In this document: piece by piece, positions 15,855-24,278 of the stretch
How positions within the stretch are numbered: position 1 is the stretch's first letter
Layout: each line of letters opens with the position of its first letter
Source: Pseudoduganella lurida
GTDB lineage: Bacteria > Pseudomonadota > Gammaproteobacteria > Burkholderiales > Burkholderiaceae_D
DNA: 64,000 nt
Reading direction: 5' to 3'
Assembly: GCF_007830455.1 (NCBI RefSeq)
Contig: NZ_VLLB01000004.1
Coordinates: 372,001-436,000 of the forward strand
Made by a program: the position numbers and the translations under genes
Notes under the pieces: model-generated
Database searches by the model: none
Told to the model about the DNA's origin: nothing
The model's input: the letters and a program-made list of their open reading frames with translations, nothing else

Positions 15855-17273
15855 ATGATTCGCAGAGAATTCATCATCAGCACGCTGGCGGCCATCGCCA
15901 CCGCGCCCGCCTTCGCAGCCCCGCAACCCGGTACCCGCCGCCCCAACATCATCTTCATCCTGGCCGACGACATGGGCTGGGGCGACACCGCCATCTACGG
16001 CTCGACCAAGATCAGGACGCCCAACATCGACCGCCTGGCGAAGAGCGGCATGCTGTTCACGCAGGGTTACGCGGGAGCGCCGGTGTGCGGACCATCGCGC
16101 TGCGCGCTGATGACGGGGCAGCACACGGGCCACGCACGCATCCGCGACAACACCTCCGTCGGCGGTGGCCGGCTGGGAACGAAGGGCAAGGGGAAAGAAC
16201 TGTGGCGCCGCCCCAACCTGCTGCCGGAAGATCACACGGTGGCGCAGTACCTGCAAGGCGCCGGCTACCGCACGGGCCTGATGGGCAAGTGGCACCTGGA
16301 CGGCTTCGAGCCGAACGCCACGCCGCCGAAGTTCGGCTTCGACGAGTTCAAGGGCTGGCTGATCCAGCAGGAGAGCACGCAGGGCTACTGGCCATCGCAG
16401 CGCATGCACAACGAGAAGCTGGTGGACATTCCCGAGAATGCCAACGGCAAGCACGGCCTGTACGAGCCGAACATCCTCACCGAGGATGCACTCGACTTCA
16501 TCGAGCGGAACAAGGCCGGGCCGTTCTTCCTGTTCGCCGGCTACAACAGCCCGCACTCGCCGTACACGGCGCCCGACTTCGGACCGTACGCCGACAAGGC
16601 CGGCTGGGCGGACGACGAGAAGACCTACGCGGCAATGATCCACTACCTCGACGTCGGCATCGGCAAGCTGCTCGACAAGCTGGCCGCCGCTGGCCTCGAC
16701 AAGGACACGGTGATCTTCTTCGCCTCGGACAACGGCCCCCGTTCGGAGCCGACCGCGCAGCAGACCCGCCTGGCCGACTTCTTCGATTCGAACGGCGGCC
16801 TCACCGGCTACAAGCGCGACATGTACGAGGGCGGCATCCGCGATCCGTGGATCGTCAGCTGGCCGGGCCGGATCCCGGCCGGTGCCGTGAGCGACGTGCC
16901 CGTGTACTTCCCCGACTTCCTGCCCACGGCGCTCGACCTCGCGGGCGCCGCGGCGGCGAAGACCGATGGCGTGAGCCTGAAACCCTTCCTGGTCGATCCG
17001 CAACGCAAGGCCGAAGACCGCCTGCTGTACTGGGAATACTACGACCCCGAGTTCCGCCAGGCGGCGCGCTGGGGCAAGTGGAAGGCCGTGCGCCTGAAGC
17101 GAAACGGAGCGCTGGAACTGTACGACCTCTCCGTCGATCCGAAGGAGAGCAGGAACGTCGCGGCACAGCATCCGGAGATCGTGGCCAAGATCGCAGAGGG
17201 CATGGCGCGCGAGCACGTCGCTTCGGTCGAGTATCCGGACCCGGCACCGAAGGCCGGCAGCAAGGAAAGCTGA
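15855..17273 (+). CDS. Arylsulfatase (type I, Cys-type), exported
   Basis: A 472-residue type I sulfatase hydrolysing sulfate esters. The sulfatase signature is present as VCGPSRCALMTGQ, in which the Cys of CxPSR is the residue converted to formylglycine. Metal-binding residues appear in FILADDMGWGD and FASDNGP, and the active-site Lys in GLMGKWHLDG. The N terminus MIRREFIISTLAAIATAPAFA has a twin arginine (RREFI) ahead of a hydrophobic stretch, suggesting Tat export after folding. The start at 15855 is supported by AGGAAG seven bases upstream. The convergent neighbour is a formylglycine-generating enzyme, which would activate this Cys in the cytoplasm. The substrate is unknown. Confidence 0.9.
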   Translation: MIRREFIISTLAAIATAPAFAAPQPGTRRPNIIFILADDMGWGDTAIYGSTKIRTPNIDRLAKSGMLFTQGYAGAPVCGPSRCALMTGQHTGHARIRDNTSVGGGRLGTKGKGKELWRRPNLLPEDHTVAQYLQGAGYRTGLMGKWHLDGFEPNATPPKFGFDEFKGWLIQQESTQGYWPSQRMHNEKLVDIPENANGKHGLYEPNILTEDALDFIERNKAGPFFLFAGYNSPHSPYTAPDFGPYADKAGWADDEKTYAAMIHYLDVGIGKLLDKLAAAGLDKDTVIFFASDNGPRSEPTAQQTRLADFFDSNGGLTGYKRDMYEGGIRDPWIVSWPGRIPAGAVSDVPVYFPDFLPTALDLAGAAAAKTDGVSLKPFLVDPQRKAEDRLLYWEYYDPEFRQAARWGKWKAVRLKRNGALELYDLSVDPKESRNVAAQHPEIVAKIAEGMAREHVASVEYPDPAPKAGSKES

Positions 17274-17286
17274 AACCGGAGCTGGT

Positions 17287-18270
17287 TCAACGCACCGGCC
17301 GGACGCAGCGGAAGCCGATGTTGGAGGCCGCGCTGTCCGGCGTGTTCTGCGTGCGCGCGGCCGGCCGGTAGCGGTTGCAGTAGGACGCGTGGCACAGGAA
17401 CGAGCCGCCCTTCATCACGCGTGCAGCGCCAGCCGATGGTCCTTGCGGATCTGCGCTCGGCGCGGCGCTGAAATCGGTGGACCAGAAATCGGCGCACCAT
17501 TCCCACGTATTGCCGGTGACCGAGTACAGGCCGTGGCCGTTGGGCGGAAACGCGTCGACGGGACAGGTGGCCGCATAGCCGTCTTCCGCCGTGTTCAGGT
17601 CGGGGAATTCGCCTTGCCAGACGTTGCACAGGTGGTGGCCCGCCGGCGTCAGTTCGTCGCCCCACGGGTACAGCTTCTGTTCGAGGCCGCCACGCGCGGC
17701 GTATTCCCATTGCGCTTCCGTCGGCAACGTCCCGCCGCTCCACGCCGCGTAAGCCATCGCATCGTTCCAGGACACGTGCACCACCGGGTGATCCATGCGC
17801 TCGCCGATGTTCGAGCCCGGGCCTTCCGGCGTGCGCCAGGAGGCGCCGCGCACCAGGCACCACCAGGGCGCCGCGGACAGCGTGTCTTCCACCACCTCGT
17901 CATACAGGGCATCCGGGATCTGGGCGTGGAAGACGAACGAGGTGCCGTAGCGTTCCGATTCCGTGACGTAGCCGGTGGCCTGCACGAACGCGGTGAAGTC
18001 GGCGTTGGTAACCGGGTAGGCGTCGACCGCATACGACGACAGCGACACGGGACGCACCGGTCCTTCGCCATCGCCGCGGTTGGCGCGCGCGTAGTCGGTA
18101 CCCATCAGGAAGGTGGCTGCAGGCAGCGTCACCGTCGCGCGTGGCGCTGGCGCGGCGGCTAGTGCGGGCGTCAGTGGCGCGGACTTCAGTGCCATTCCTG
18201 TGCGCGAGGCCGCGCAGCAGGGCTTGAGGGCTGCCGCATCGGGCGGCGGAGTGGTTCCAGGCTGGTTCAT
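17287..18270 (-). CDS. Formylglycine-generating enzyme (SUMF1 family)
   Basis: A 327-residue FGE-sulfatase-domain protein. Family landmarks run in order: FLMGTDYARANRGDGEGPV, VDAYPVTNADFTAFVQATGY, HPVVHVSWNDAMAYAAW, LPTEAQWEYAARGG, TGNTWEWCADFW and GGSFLCHASYCNRYRPAAR. The last contains the copper-binding cysteine pair spaced as C-x4-C, so the catalytic site looks intact. No signal peptide is visible, so it should act in the cytoplasm, oxidising the CxPSR cysteine of a sulfatase before export. It is convergent with the arylsulfatase gene, 13 bp apart, which is the natural client. Confidence 0.9.
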   Translation of the reverse strand: MNQPGTTPPPDAAALKPCCAASRTGMALKSAPLTPALAAAPAPRATVTLPAATFLMGTDYARANRGDGEGPVRPVSLSSYAVDAYPVTNADFTAFVQATGYVTESERYGTSFVFHAQIPDALYDEVVEDTLSAAPWWCLVRGASWRTPEGPGSNIGERMDHPVVHVSWNDAMAYAAWSGGTLPTEAQWEYAARGGLEQKLYPWGDELTPAGHHLCNVWQGEFPDLNTAEDGYAATCPVDAFPPNGHGLYSVTGNTWEWCADFWSTDFSAAPSADPQGPSAGAARVMKGGSFLCHASYCNRYRPAARTQNTPDSAASNIGFRCVRPVR

Positions 18271-18321
18271 GCGCGATCGCTGCGGTAGCTGAGACAGGAT
18301 CTGCGATTGTAGGGGAGGACC

Positions 18322-20574
18322 TTATGCCTGCATAGCCGCAGCCGGTGCCTGCGGCCGCTGGCCCAGCTGCTCGATCAGCAGCGCCAGCGGCATGGGCCGG
18401 TGATACAGGAAGCCCTGCATGCAGGCGCCGCCCTGCTGTGCCAGGTAGGCCGCCTGCGCTTCGGTCTCGATGCCCTCCGCGACGACCCGCAGGCCCAGGT
18501 GGCCGGCCATCGACAGGATCGACTGCACGATGGCCGTGCTGTTGTGGTCCTGCGGCGCCTCCTGCATGAAGCTCTTGTCGATCTTCAGTTCGTACAGCGG
18601 CATCTTCTTCAGGTACGCGAGATTGGAATAGCCGGTACCGAAATCGTCCACGGAGAAGCGGATGCCGAGCGCGGTCAGCTGGTGCATGCGGGCGAGCGTC
18701 TGGTCGATGTCCTCGATCAGCAGGCCTTCCGTCACTTCGAAGATCAGCTGGCTGGCCGGCGCGCCCGTCTCGGCGAGGATCGCTTGCACCTTCTCGACGA
18801 AGTCCGGCTGCCGGAACTGCACCGGGCTGACATTGATCGACAGCGGCAGCGCGCGGCCGATCTCATCCAGCGCATGCCATGCCGCACAGGCCTCGCGCAG
18901 CACCCAGTGGCCCAGCGGGATGATCAGGCTGCTCGCTTCGGCCACAGGGATGAAGTGATCGGGTCGCACCATGCTGCCGTCGGCGCGGCGCCAGCGCATC
19001 AGCAGTTCGGCGCCCACCGGCGTGGCCTGGTGGTCGACCTGCAGCTGGAAGTGCATCGCCAGCTCGCCGTTGTCCAGTGCCACGGCCAGCTCGCGTTCCA
19101 GCGCCAGCCGGCGCTGCGCATCGACCAGCATGGCGCACTCGAACAGCATCACGCCATCGCGGCCGCCCGCCTTGGCGTGGTACATGGCGGTGTCGGCTTC
19201 GCGCAGCAGGTCGTGCGCGCTGACGCCGTCGCGCGAGGTCAGCGCCACGCCGATACTGGCACCGATGCGGAACGGCTGGCCTTCCAGTTCCAGCGGCAGT
19301 GCCAGCGCATTGCGCACCAGGTTCGCGGTTGCCAGTGCCGTGCGTGCCGCGATCGCAGGGTCGGCGCCGAGGTTCTCCAGCAGGATGACGAATTCGTCGC
19401 CGCCGATGCGGGCCACCATGTCGTCCGGATTCAGGGCATGGTGCAGGCGCGCTGCCGCGTGCTCCAGCAGCACGTCGCCCGTGGCATGGCCGCGCGCATC
19501 GTTGACGTTCTTGAAGTTGTCGATGTCCAGGTACAGCACGGCGCCGAGTCCCTGCCCTGCCGGACCTGCCGCCAGCATGGTTCCCAGACGCTCCATCAGC
19601 AGGCGGCGGTTGGGCAGGCCGGTGAGCACATCGTAATAGGCCAGGCGGTGGATGGCTTCCGCCGCGGCGCGGCGCTCCGTGATGTCGCGGCCGACCAGCA
19701 CCCAGTGGGTCGCGGTGACACCCTCGCGGGCAAATGGCATCACTTCGACTTCGACCCAGAAGGCTTCACCTGCGCGCGTGTAGATCGTCAACTCGGCCTG
19801 GCATGGCTGGTTGGTCGCCATTGCCTCGTAGATGCGCGCGACGATGGCGTGATCGGTCTCCGGCCCGCGCAGGGCGTGCATGTCCCGCCCGACGATGTCG
19901 TCGCGCTGGTAGCCGGTGCGGCGCAGGAACGCATCGTTGGCGAAGATGATCGGCTGGACCGCCTTCGGGCTGTCGCCCGCCGTGGCGATGATGACCATGT
20001 CGTTCAGGCGCGCCACGGCGGCGGACGTGAGCTCCAGTTCGCCCAGCGACCGCGACAGCCCCTTGAGCAGCATGCTGCAGGCGAGCGACAGCATCGAACT
20101 GACGGTGCTGTAGTTGATCGCTGCGACCAGCGACGCCTTCAGCGGTTCATCGCCCATGCCCGGCATGTTCAGGGCGATGTGGCCGGTGGCACCCGCCACG
20201 ATCAGGGCCGCGACGCCGAGGCCAGTGGCGATCATCGCGGACCTCAGGTTCAACAGGATGGCGGCAATGAGCGGTGGCCCGAGCAGATAGCTCAGGCTGG
20301 CCGAACCAACGGACAGCATCAGCACGATGGCCAGCACGTAGACCACGGCCAGGAAGTTCAGCACGCGAACCGTATAGGACAGGCGTCTCAGGCGCCAGAT
20401 GGCGAACATCCACACCAGCGCCAGCGTATCGGCCAGCGCCACCGGCCACATGGCATGCTGGACCAGGAAAGGGATGATCGCGACCGTGGAGATCGCGCCG
20501 ACAACCAGCACGACGGCCAGCAGCGAAGAAAAAATGCGTTCCCGCCATGCGGCGATATTGTTAGCGTTGCCCAT
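18322..20574 (-). CDS. Membrane GGDEF-EAL c-di-GMP signalling protein with PAS
   Basis: About 750 residues. The N-terminal 190 residues form roughly six membrane helices. A PAS domain follows (FANDAFLRRTGYQRDDIVGRD, then a PAC segment before GRDITERRAA). Next are a GGDEF domain (ARIGGDEFVILLENLG, motif intact) and an EAL domain. In the EAL domain the signature reads GAELLMRW, ELL in place of EAL, while the metal/catalytic segments FSVDDFGTGYSNLAYLKKMP and LKIDKSF are intact, so phosphodiesterase activity remains plausible. It would make and/or break c-di-GMP at the inner membrane. The ATG at 20574 was preferred to an upstream GTG at 20655; neither has a strong ribosome site. Confidence 0.88.
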   Translation of the reverse strand: MGNANNIAAWRERIFSSLLAVVLVVGAISTVAIIPFLVQHAMWPVALADTLALVWMFAIWRLRRLSYTVRVLNFLAVVYVLAIVLMLSVGSASLSYLLGPPLIAAILLNLRSAMIATGLGVAALIVAGATGHIALNMPGMGDEPLKASLVAAINYSTVSSMLSLACSMLLKGLSRSLGELELTSAAVARLNDMVIIATAGDSPKAVQPIIFANDAFLRRTGYQRDDIVGRDMHALRGPETDHAIVARIYEAMATNQPCQAELTIYTRAGEAFWVEVEVMPFAREGVTATHWVLVGRDITERRAAAEAIHRLAYYDVLTGLPNRRLLMERLGTMLAAGPAGQGLGAVLYLDIDNFKNVNDARGHATGDVLLEHAAARLHHALNPDDMVARIGGDEFVILLENLGADPAIAARTALATANLVRNALALPLELEGQPFRIGASIGVALTSRDGVSAHDLLREADTAMYHAKAGGRDGVMLFECAMLVDAQRRLALERELAVALDNGELAMHFQLQVDHQATPVGAELLMRWRRADGSMVRPDHFIPVAEASSLIIPLGHWVLREACAAWHALDEIGRALPLSINVSPVQFRQPDFVEKVQAILAETGAPASQLIFEVTEGLLIEDIDQTLARMHQLTALGIRFSVDDFGTGYSNLAYLKKMPLYELKIDKSFMQEAPQDHNSTAIVQSILSMAGHLGLRVVAEGIETEAQAAYLAQQGGACMQGFLYHRPMPLALLIEQLGQRPQAPAAAMQA

Positions 20575-20701
20575 GGCAGTGCGTGCACGCAGGTGATGTC
20601 CCTGGGCAATTTTTGGGAAGGTTGCTATGCTAAATTGCGCAGCGGCAAGTGTCACGCGTTTTCGGGGGGATGTGACGTTGTTGTTGCAGATTGGTACCGC
20701 G

Positions 20702-20929
20702 TCATTCTCTTTCCGATGTGTTTTCCTGTCGTGACACCGGTGGGATTTTCTTCGTCAGCACGCCGAACAATACTGCACCGGCCAATGCGCAAAGACTAGG
20801 CAGGAGGAAATACGCTGCGCCACTGCTGAGCAGCATCGTCAGCGCGAGGCCCAGCAGGCCTACCAGTGCCAGCAGCGCCGTGGCGGTGAGACACAGGGAA
20901 AAGCCGATCAGGTTGACTAATTTTTTCAT
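20702..20929 (-). CDS. Small inner-membrane protein, unknown
   Basis: A 75-residue protein with two predicted membrane helices (about residues 7-30 and 35-58), starting MKKLVNLIGFSLCLT and ending with a polar tail (PPVSRQENTSERE). An in-frame ATG four codons upstream (20941) is an alternative start. No family is recognised. It is the last chromosomal-looking gene before the structured repeat region and the island. Confidence 0.5.
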   Translation of the reverse strand: MKKLVNLIGFSLCLTATALLALVGLLGLALTMLLSSGAAYFLLPSLCALAGAVLFGVLTKKIPPVSRQENTSERE

Positions 20930-21035
20930 GGAGACGGGCATTATCGCATTGGGATATGCGCGTCTCTGATTGCGTGAGTTTGGCCGGCAAGGGCGGGTGA
21001 ATTGGGAAGGCGCAGGGGCGCGTTGGGCGGAAGCT

Positions 21036-21147
21036 TGTAGACGCATGAGCGCGGCGTGCAAGCGGAGATTGTTGGAGACGCGTGAGTGCGGCGTGGTTGG
21101 AGACGCGTGAGCGCCGGGTGATCGGAGACGCGTCAGCGCGGGGTGTG
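21036..21147. repeat. 25-bp imperfect tandem repeat
   Basis: Units at 21073-21097, 21098-21122 and 21123-21147 are contiguous and share GGAGACGCGTGAGCGCGG with a few changes. A fourth, more diverged unit lies at 21036-21060, separated by 12 bp. Confidence 0.75.
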
Positions 21148-21190
21148 AAAGCTGAAGTGGTTGACGACGCGCGCCCTCGGCGCGCGGCGC

Positions 21191-21410
21191 CGTTGAAGTG
21201 GGATTTTTCGCTGCGCGGAAAATCTCCACTTCAACGACAAATGGGCGATTCGAAGAGCCCCGCGCTGGCAGGCGCGAGTCTTCGAATCCCCCACGGAGAG
21301 TCCGCAGGGACTCTCCTTCTCTCCGCCATGAAACAAAAAAAATTGCCGCCTGGAGGCGACCATGTTTTTTGTATTCCTGGGAGAGGGGGATTCCTATTAT
21401 TAGCGGAATC
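21191..21410. other. Chain of consecutive hairpins
   Basis: CGTTGAAGTG/CACTTCAACG (21191-21200 / 21227-21236), GATTCGAAGA/TCTTCGAATC (21247-21256 / 21279-21288, with a GC-rich inner stem), GGAGAGTCC/GGACTCTCC (21295-21303 / 21308-21316), CGCCT/AGGCG near 21346-21357, and GGGATTCC/GGAATCCC near 21387-21412. Five perfect stems in about 220 bp suggest a structured RNA or recombination-prone DNA. No RNA family is recognised. Confidence 0.55.
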
Positions 21411-21771
21411 CCGCATGGCTGTTGGGTTTGCGCGATTGTGGACTTGGGTGTACCCCCAAACATGCCCCGCACGGTTGCGTTGATCGGCACGGCGACCAGA
21501 GCGGATGACCGACTCGGGCCGGTTGCCATCCTCGGCTTGGGCCGCTATCGACCCAAAGCGGACGGTCGAACAATGATGAATCCGTGGCCGCGCATTGAAG
21601 AAAGCCGTCTTTAAGCGCCTCGCAAGACGTGCGCACGTTTCTGAGTTTAGGGTCATCACCGCAGCGTCCAGCCGCTGATCAAGTCCGGGCTGCGCTCGTG
21701 CTTGGTCCTATGAGATCAATCGACCATCAGATCGCGTCATGCATGCTGAAAGTTCGCGACAAGTACAGGCA

Positions 21772-23112
21772 TTATGCAGGGTCCACGAGGAAGTATTGCA
21801 GGACAGCGACAAGGTCCTGAAGCGCAACATCATTTTTTTCAATCAAGTACTGAAAAATTTCTTCCTGTGTCGCTATCTTCTTTTGCTGAAGATGGTAGTG
21901 AAAATCTTTATAGCCTGTAAAATCCTTCCGTTCGCTCACGAAAGGGAAGTCGGGGTCCGTCTCGCGATACACATAGAGAGCCTTTTCGACGCTTTCAATT
22001 GGAATCATATGCACTCGCGGATCTTGGCAGTATTTCTCGTTTTTCTGATCCCCGTCGAGTATCGAAATCACCTTTTCGGGATCTGCCAAGAACTGCTCCC
22101 TCTCATTTTGCCGCATCAGATTGACAACTTGCGGGCCGCCTCCCATTGGAATAATTTTGTAGCGAAAAAATACTCTCGGACAAAATTTTCCTATCAAGGC
22201 TTTTAAGAACCCTAGCAGCACCTCATCCTCGGTCAAGATGTATCGGTCCCACCCTATGAATCCGAACAGACGCGCTTTTGCATCGCTATATGAGGTCAGC
22301 CTAATCGACGCCTGACCGTTCAAATTTTCCATGAAAAAAAGTTCGGAATCATCGTCAATCTGGCGCATCAACGCGAGCGAGTGGGTTGTAAAAAGTATTT
22401 TGCATCTGAAGCGCGCACAGAAGGATCTTAAGCAACGCGACAAATTTGCCTGCGCTGCAGCGTCAAGAGAAATATCGATTTCATCAATCACTATCAGCTG
22501 TGCGGTTCCTTTGATTGTCCGATAGAGGTTAATAAGAAAATATTCTCCGGAACTCAAATAGTCTTCGCGGATGTAAGTGCCATCACCCTTCACGATGGCA
22601 TAGTAACGTTTTCCCTTGACGCTGACCTCGACCATGTTTGAAAAGCGATTTGAACAGTAGATCTCATTTAGGAAATCAATGAGTTCACCAGGTTGCACAT
22701 ACACGCCGAGCGCAATCGCTTTGCGAATGTCCAGATCAGCCTCGCTAGCGCTTTTGAAGTAATTGAAGCGCGACCCGTGCGGAATCGGAAGTTCTGCAGC
22801 AATCAGATTTCGCAATGCCGGAGGTATCGCCTGGCGGCAGTTCAGCGATCGAATCCTGCGGTCAAAGTCGAACAGCACTTCGACCCCATCGACGACATAG
22901 GTGATTTTGCTACTGGTGGAAAACGCATGAGGTGTCGCAGTGCTAATAAAGGTATCAGCATTAGCAAGATTGCGCAGCGCTCTGACTAAGGTGGTTTTGC
23001 CCGTCCCATTTCGTCCTACGAGGCATACCAGACCAGGTACGGACAGGTCTAGGTCCAATGTCAAGTGTGCCAGATGTTGGATCGACTCCAGGGTGATTTT
23101 AAATTGCGTCAT
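21772..23112 (-). CDS. OLD-like ABC-type ATPase with C-terminal TOPRIM domain, partner of reverse transcriptase
   Basis: A 446-residue protein. Residues 1-290 form an SMC/ABC-like ATPase: Walker A GRNGTGKTT (about 33-41), signature LSSGEYFLINL, Walker B LIVIDEIDISLD and the H-loop TTHSLAL. Residues 300-400 carry the acidic pattern of a TOPRIM nuclease domain as in OLD proteins: an early Glu in ILTEDEVL, a Gly turn in PMGGGPQ and a DxD in SILDGDQ. It is shorter than most OLD nucleases. The ATG overlaps the stop of the upstream reverse transcriptase by ATGA, so the two are co-translated. Retrons with OLD-like ATPase-TOPRIM effectors are known anti-phage systems; by analogy this is the toxic effector. 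GC is well below the flanking genes, a sign of transfer. Confidence 0.8.
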   Translation of the reverse strand: MTQFKITLESIQHLAHLTLDLDLSVPGLVCLVGRNGTGKTTLVRALRNLANADTFISTATPHAFSTSSKITYVVDGVEVLFDFDRRIRSLNCRQAIPPALRNLIAAELPIPHGSRFNYFKSASEADLDIRKAIALGVYVQPGELIDFLNEIYCSNRFSNMVEVSVKGKRYYAIVKGDGTYIREDYLSSGEYFLINLYRTIKGTAQLIVIDEIDISLDAAAQANLSRCLRSFCARFRCKILFTTHSLALMRQIDDDSELFFMENLNGQASIRLTSYSDAKARLFGFIGWDRYILTEDEVLLGFLKALIGKFCPRVFFRYKIIPMGGGPQVVNLMRQNEREQFLADPEKVISILDGDQKNEKYCQDPRVHMIPIESVEKALYVYRETDPDFPFVSERKDFTGYKDFHYHLQQKKIATQEEIFQYLIEKNDVALQDLVAVLQYFLVDPA

Positions 23113-24065
23113 CGAGCCGTCTTGTGAAGGAAGCTATCGATGACCGTACTGCCGAACTTGATCCTCATCTTTTCGAGATACGCCTCGTCCACAGAGTGAA
23201 CGTAACTGATGAGGCCGCTCAACCGTTCTAGCCCAGCTTCCATCACCTCGTCATTCTCCTCGGCGAAGATTTTCGCCAAACGGGAGCGATCGGTTACGTA
23301 GAAATAGAGCAAAGTCTCTACCCGATCACGCACATTTCGGTCAACAACTATGCCGCCTGTTGGCAAAACTACGAACCCGAGAAGCTTTACTTTGCGTCCG
23401 ATAGTTGTGAGCTTGGTCTTGTCTTGATTTAGTCGAAAACTATCTCCGAGCTCAGCTCTCAAGCATTCTTCTACGACCTGACCTACATCATTTATCGCTG
23501 CACGAGAACCAGCGGAAATGATGATGTCATCAGCGTAGCGAGTGTATATCCAATTCCGCGCGCAGCTGGTAGCGGCCAAGCGCGCATCGAACCCCAGCAG
23601 ACATGCATTGCTCAGTATTGGCGAGGTCGAGTAGCCGATTGGAAGCGCACCCTCGATTGTTAGCAAGCGGACAATATGTTCGACATGCTCGGCCAAATCA
23701 GCGACTGGGGTAGATGCTTGATCAAGAACCCTACGGATTAGGCTCGACGTGATACTTTCAAAGAAGCGCTCTAGATCAGTCTGAAAAAATGCTCGGCTGT
23801 AGGCATGAGGGGTCACCGCCTGGAGCAGCGAAGCACCTTTGCGGTATGCAAAGGAAACCGAATCGTTCACTGGGAGGTAGTCAAGAAGAAACCCGGTGAT
23901 GAATTTATGAAAATCCTTCAGCGTCGGCGACGGTTTGTAAATCGTTCGACTCTTCCAAGGGATCGGGCTGTAGTGCTCTTCGGGTTTAAGGGCTAGGAAC
24001 TCGTCGAACCGATACTTGTCGTGATACATCGCATCGAACAGCTGATGCAGCGGCTGTGGATTCAT
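23109..24065 (-). CDS. Retron-like reverse transcriptase
   Basis: A 318-residue RT. Motifs in order: SFAYRKGASLLQAV (RT2-like), the catalytic Asp in FFQTDLERFFESI (motif A), GYSTSPILSNACLLGFD (motif B), IYTRYADDIIISA (motif C, YADD intact), LNQDKTKL (motif D) and KLLGFVV (motif E). All catalytic aspartates are present. The retron-specific NAxxH and VTG signatures are degenerate (AVTPH and PTG), so it is a divergent retron-type RT or a related defence RT. There is no intron maturase or endonuclease domain. It overlaps the ATPase-TOPRIM gene by 4 bp and is preceded by a structured sequence that could be its template RNA. The expected role is to make multicopy single-stranded DNA that keeps the effector in check until infection. 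Confidence 0.85.
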   Translation of the reverse strand: MNPQPLHQLFDAMYHDKYRFDEFLALKPEEHYSPIPWKSRTIYKPSPTLKDFHKFITGFLLDYLPVNDSVSFAYRKGASLLQAVTPHAYSRAFFQTDLERFFESITSSLIRRVLDQASTPVADLAEHVEHIVRLLTIEGALPIGYSTSPILSNACLLGFDARLAATSCARNWIYTRYADDIIISAGSRAAINDVGQVVEECLRAELGDSFRLNQDKTKLTTIGRKVKLLGFVVLPTGGIVVDRNVRDRVETLLYFYVTDRSRLAKIFAEENDEVMEAGLERLSGLISYVHSVDEAYLEKMRIKFGSTVIDSFLHKTAR

Positions 24066-24099
24066 GAGTGACCCAAATCATCGTGCAGTTGCAAAGCGG

Positions 24100-24235
24100 C
24101 GTTGACCTCTTCGGATCGAATCCCAAATACGAAATGCCCGGTCGCTAGCCAGCGACCGGGCACACGTAAATTCATAAATCGCCCTAGGGACCAGACATTA
24201 GACCGGAGCTGCTCCTAGTCGCTGGTATGCAAAAA
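24100..24235 (-). ncRNA. Candidate msr-msd (retron ncRNA) upstream of the RT
   Basis: On the minus strand, just before the RT start, is a highly structured stretch with no coding frame. A perfect 12-bp stem TGCCCGGTCGCT / AGCGACCGGGCA (24151-24162 / 24135-24146) with a 4-nt loop is extended by TACG/CGTA, resembling an msd hairpin. Upstream, CTAGG...CCTAG encloses GGAG-CAG-CTCC, resembling msr stems. Clear complementary a1/a2 ends were not found by eye, so the boundaries are approximate and the assignment rests on position and structure. Confidence 0.45.
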
Positions 24236-24278
24236 TTCTACCATAAGTATGACGAAGGTGGTGGGAAGAACGATGTAA

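Larger units (their letters stand above)
20930..21771. other. Gene-poor junction rich in repeats and hairpins
   Basis: 842 bp without a convincing gene. It holds a 25-bp tandem repeat (21036-21147), a chain of hairpins (21191-21410), a 13-bp match to the tRNA-Ser 3' end (21381-21393) and one copy of CGACCCAAAGCGGAC (21549-21563). Open frames here are short and low in coding character. It forms the left edge of the genomic island. Confidence 0.6.

Noticed and set aside
21231-21659. Overlapping short frames in the left island flank
   Set aside because: They cross several hairpins, have no ribosome sites and show no family; better explained as repeat DNA.
21772-24065. RT/ATPase pair as a group II intron remnant
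   Set aside because: No maturase or endonuclease domain and no intron domain V-like structure are visible, and the RT is translationally coupled to an ATPase-TOPRIM gene.
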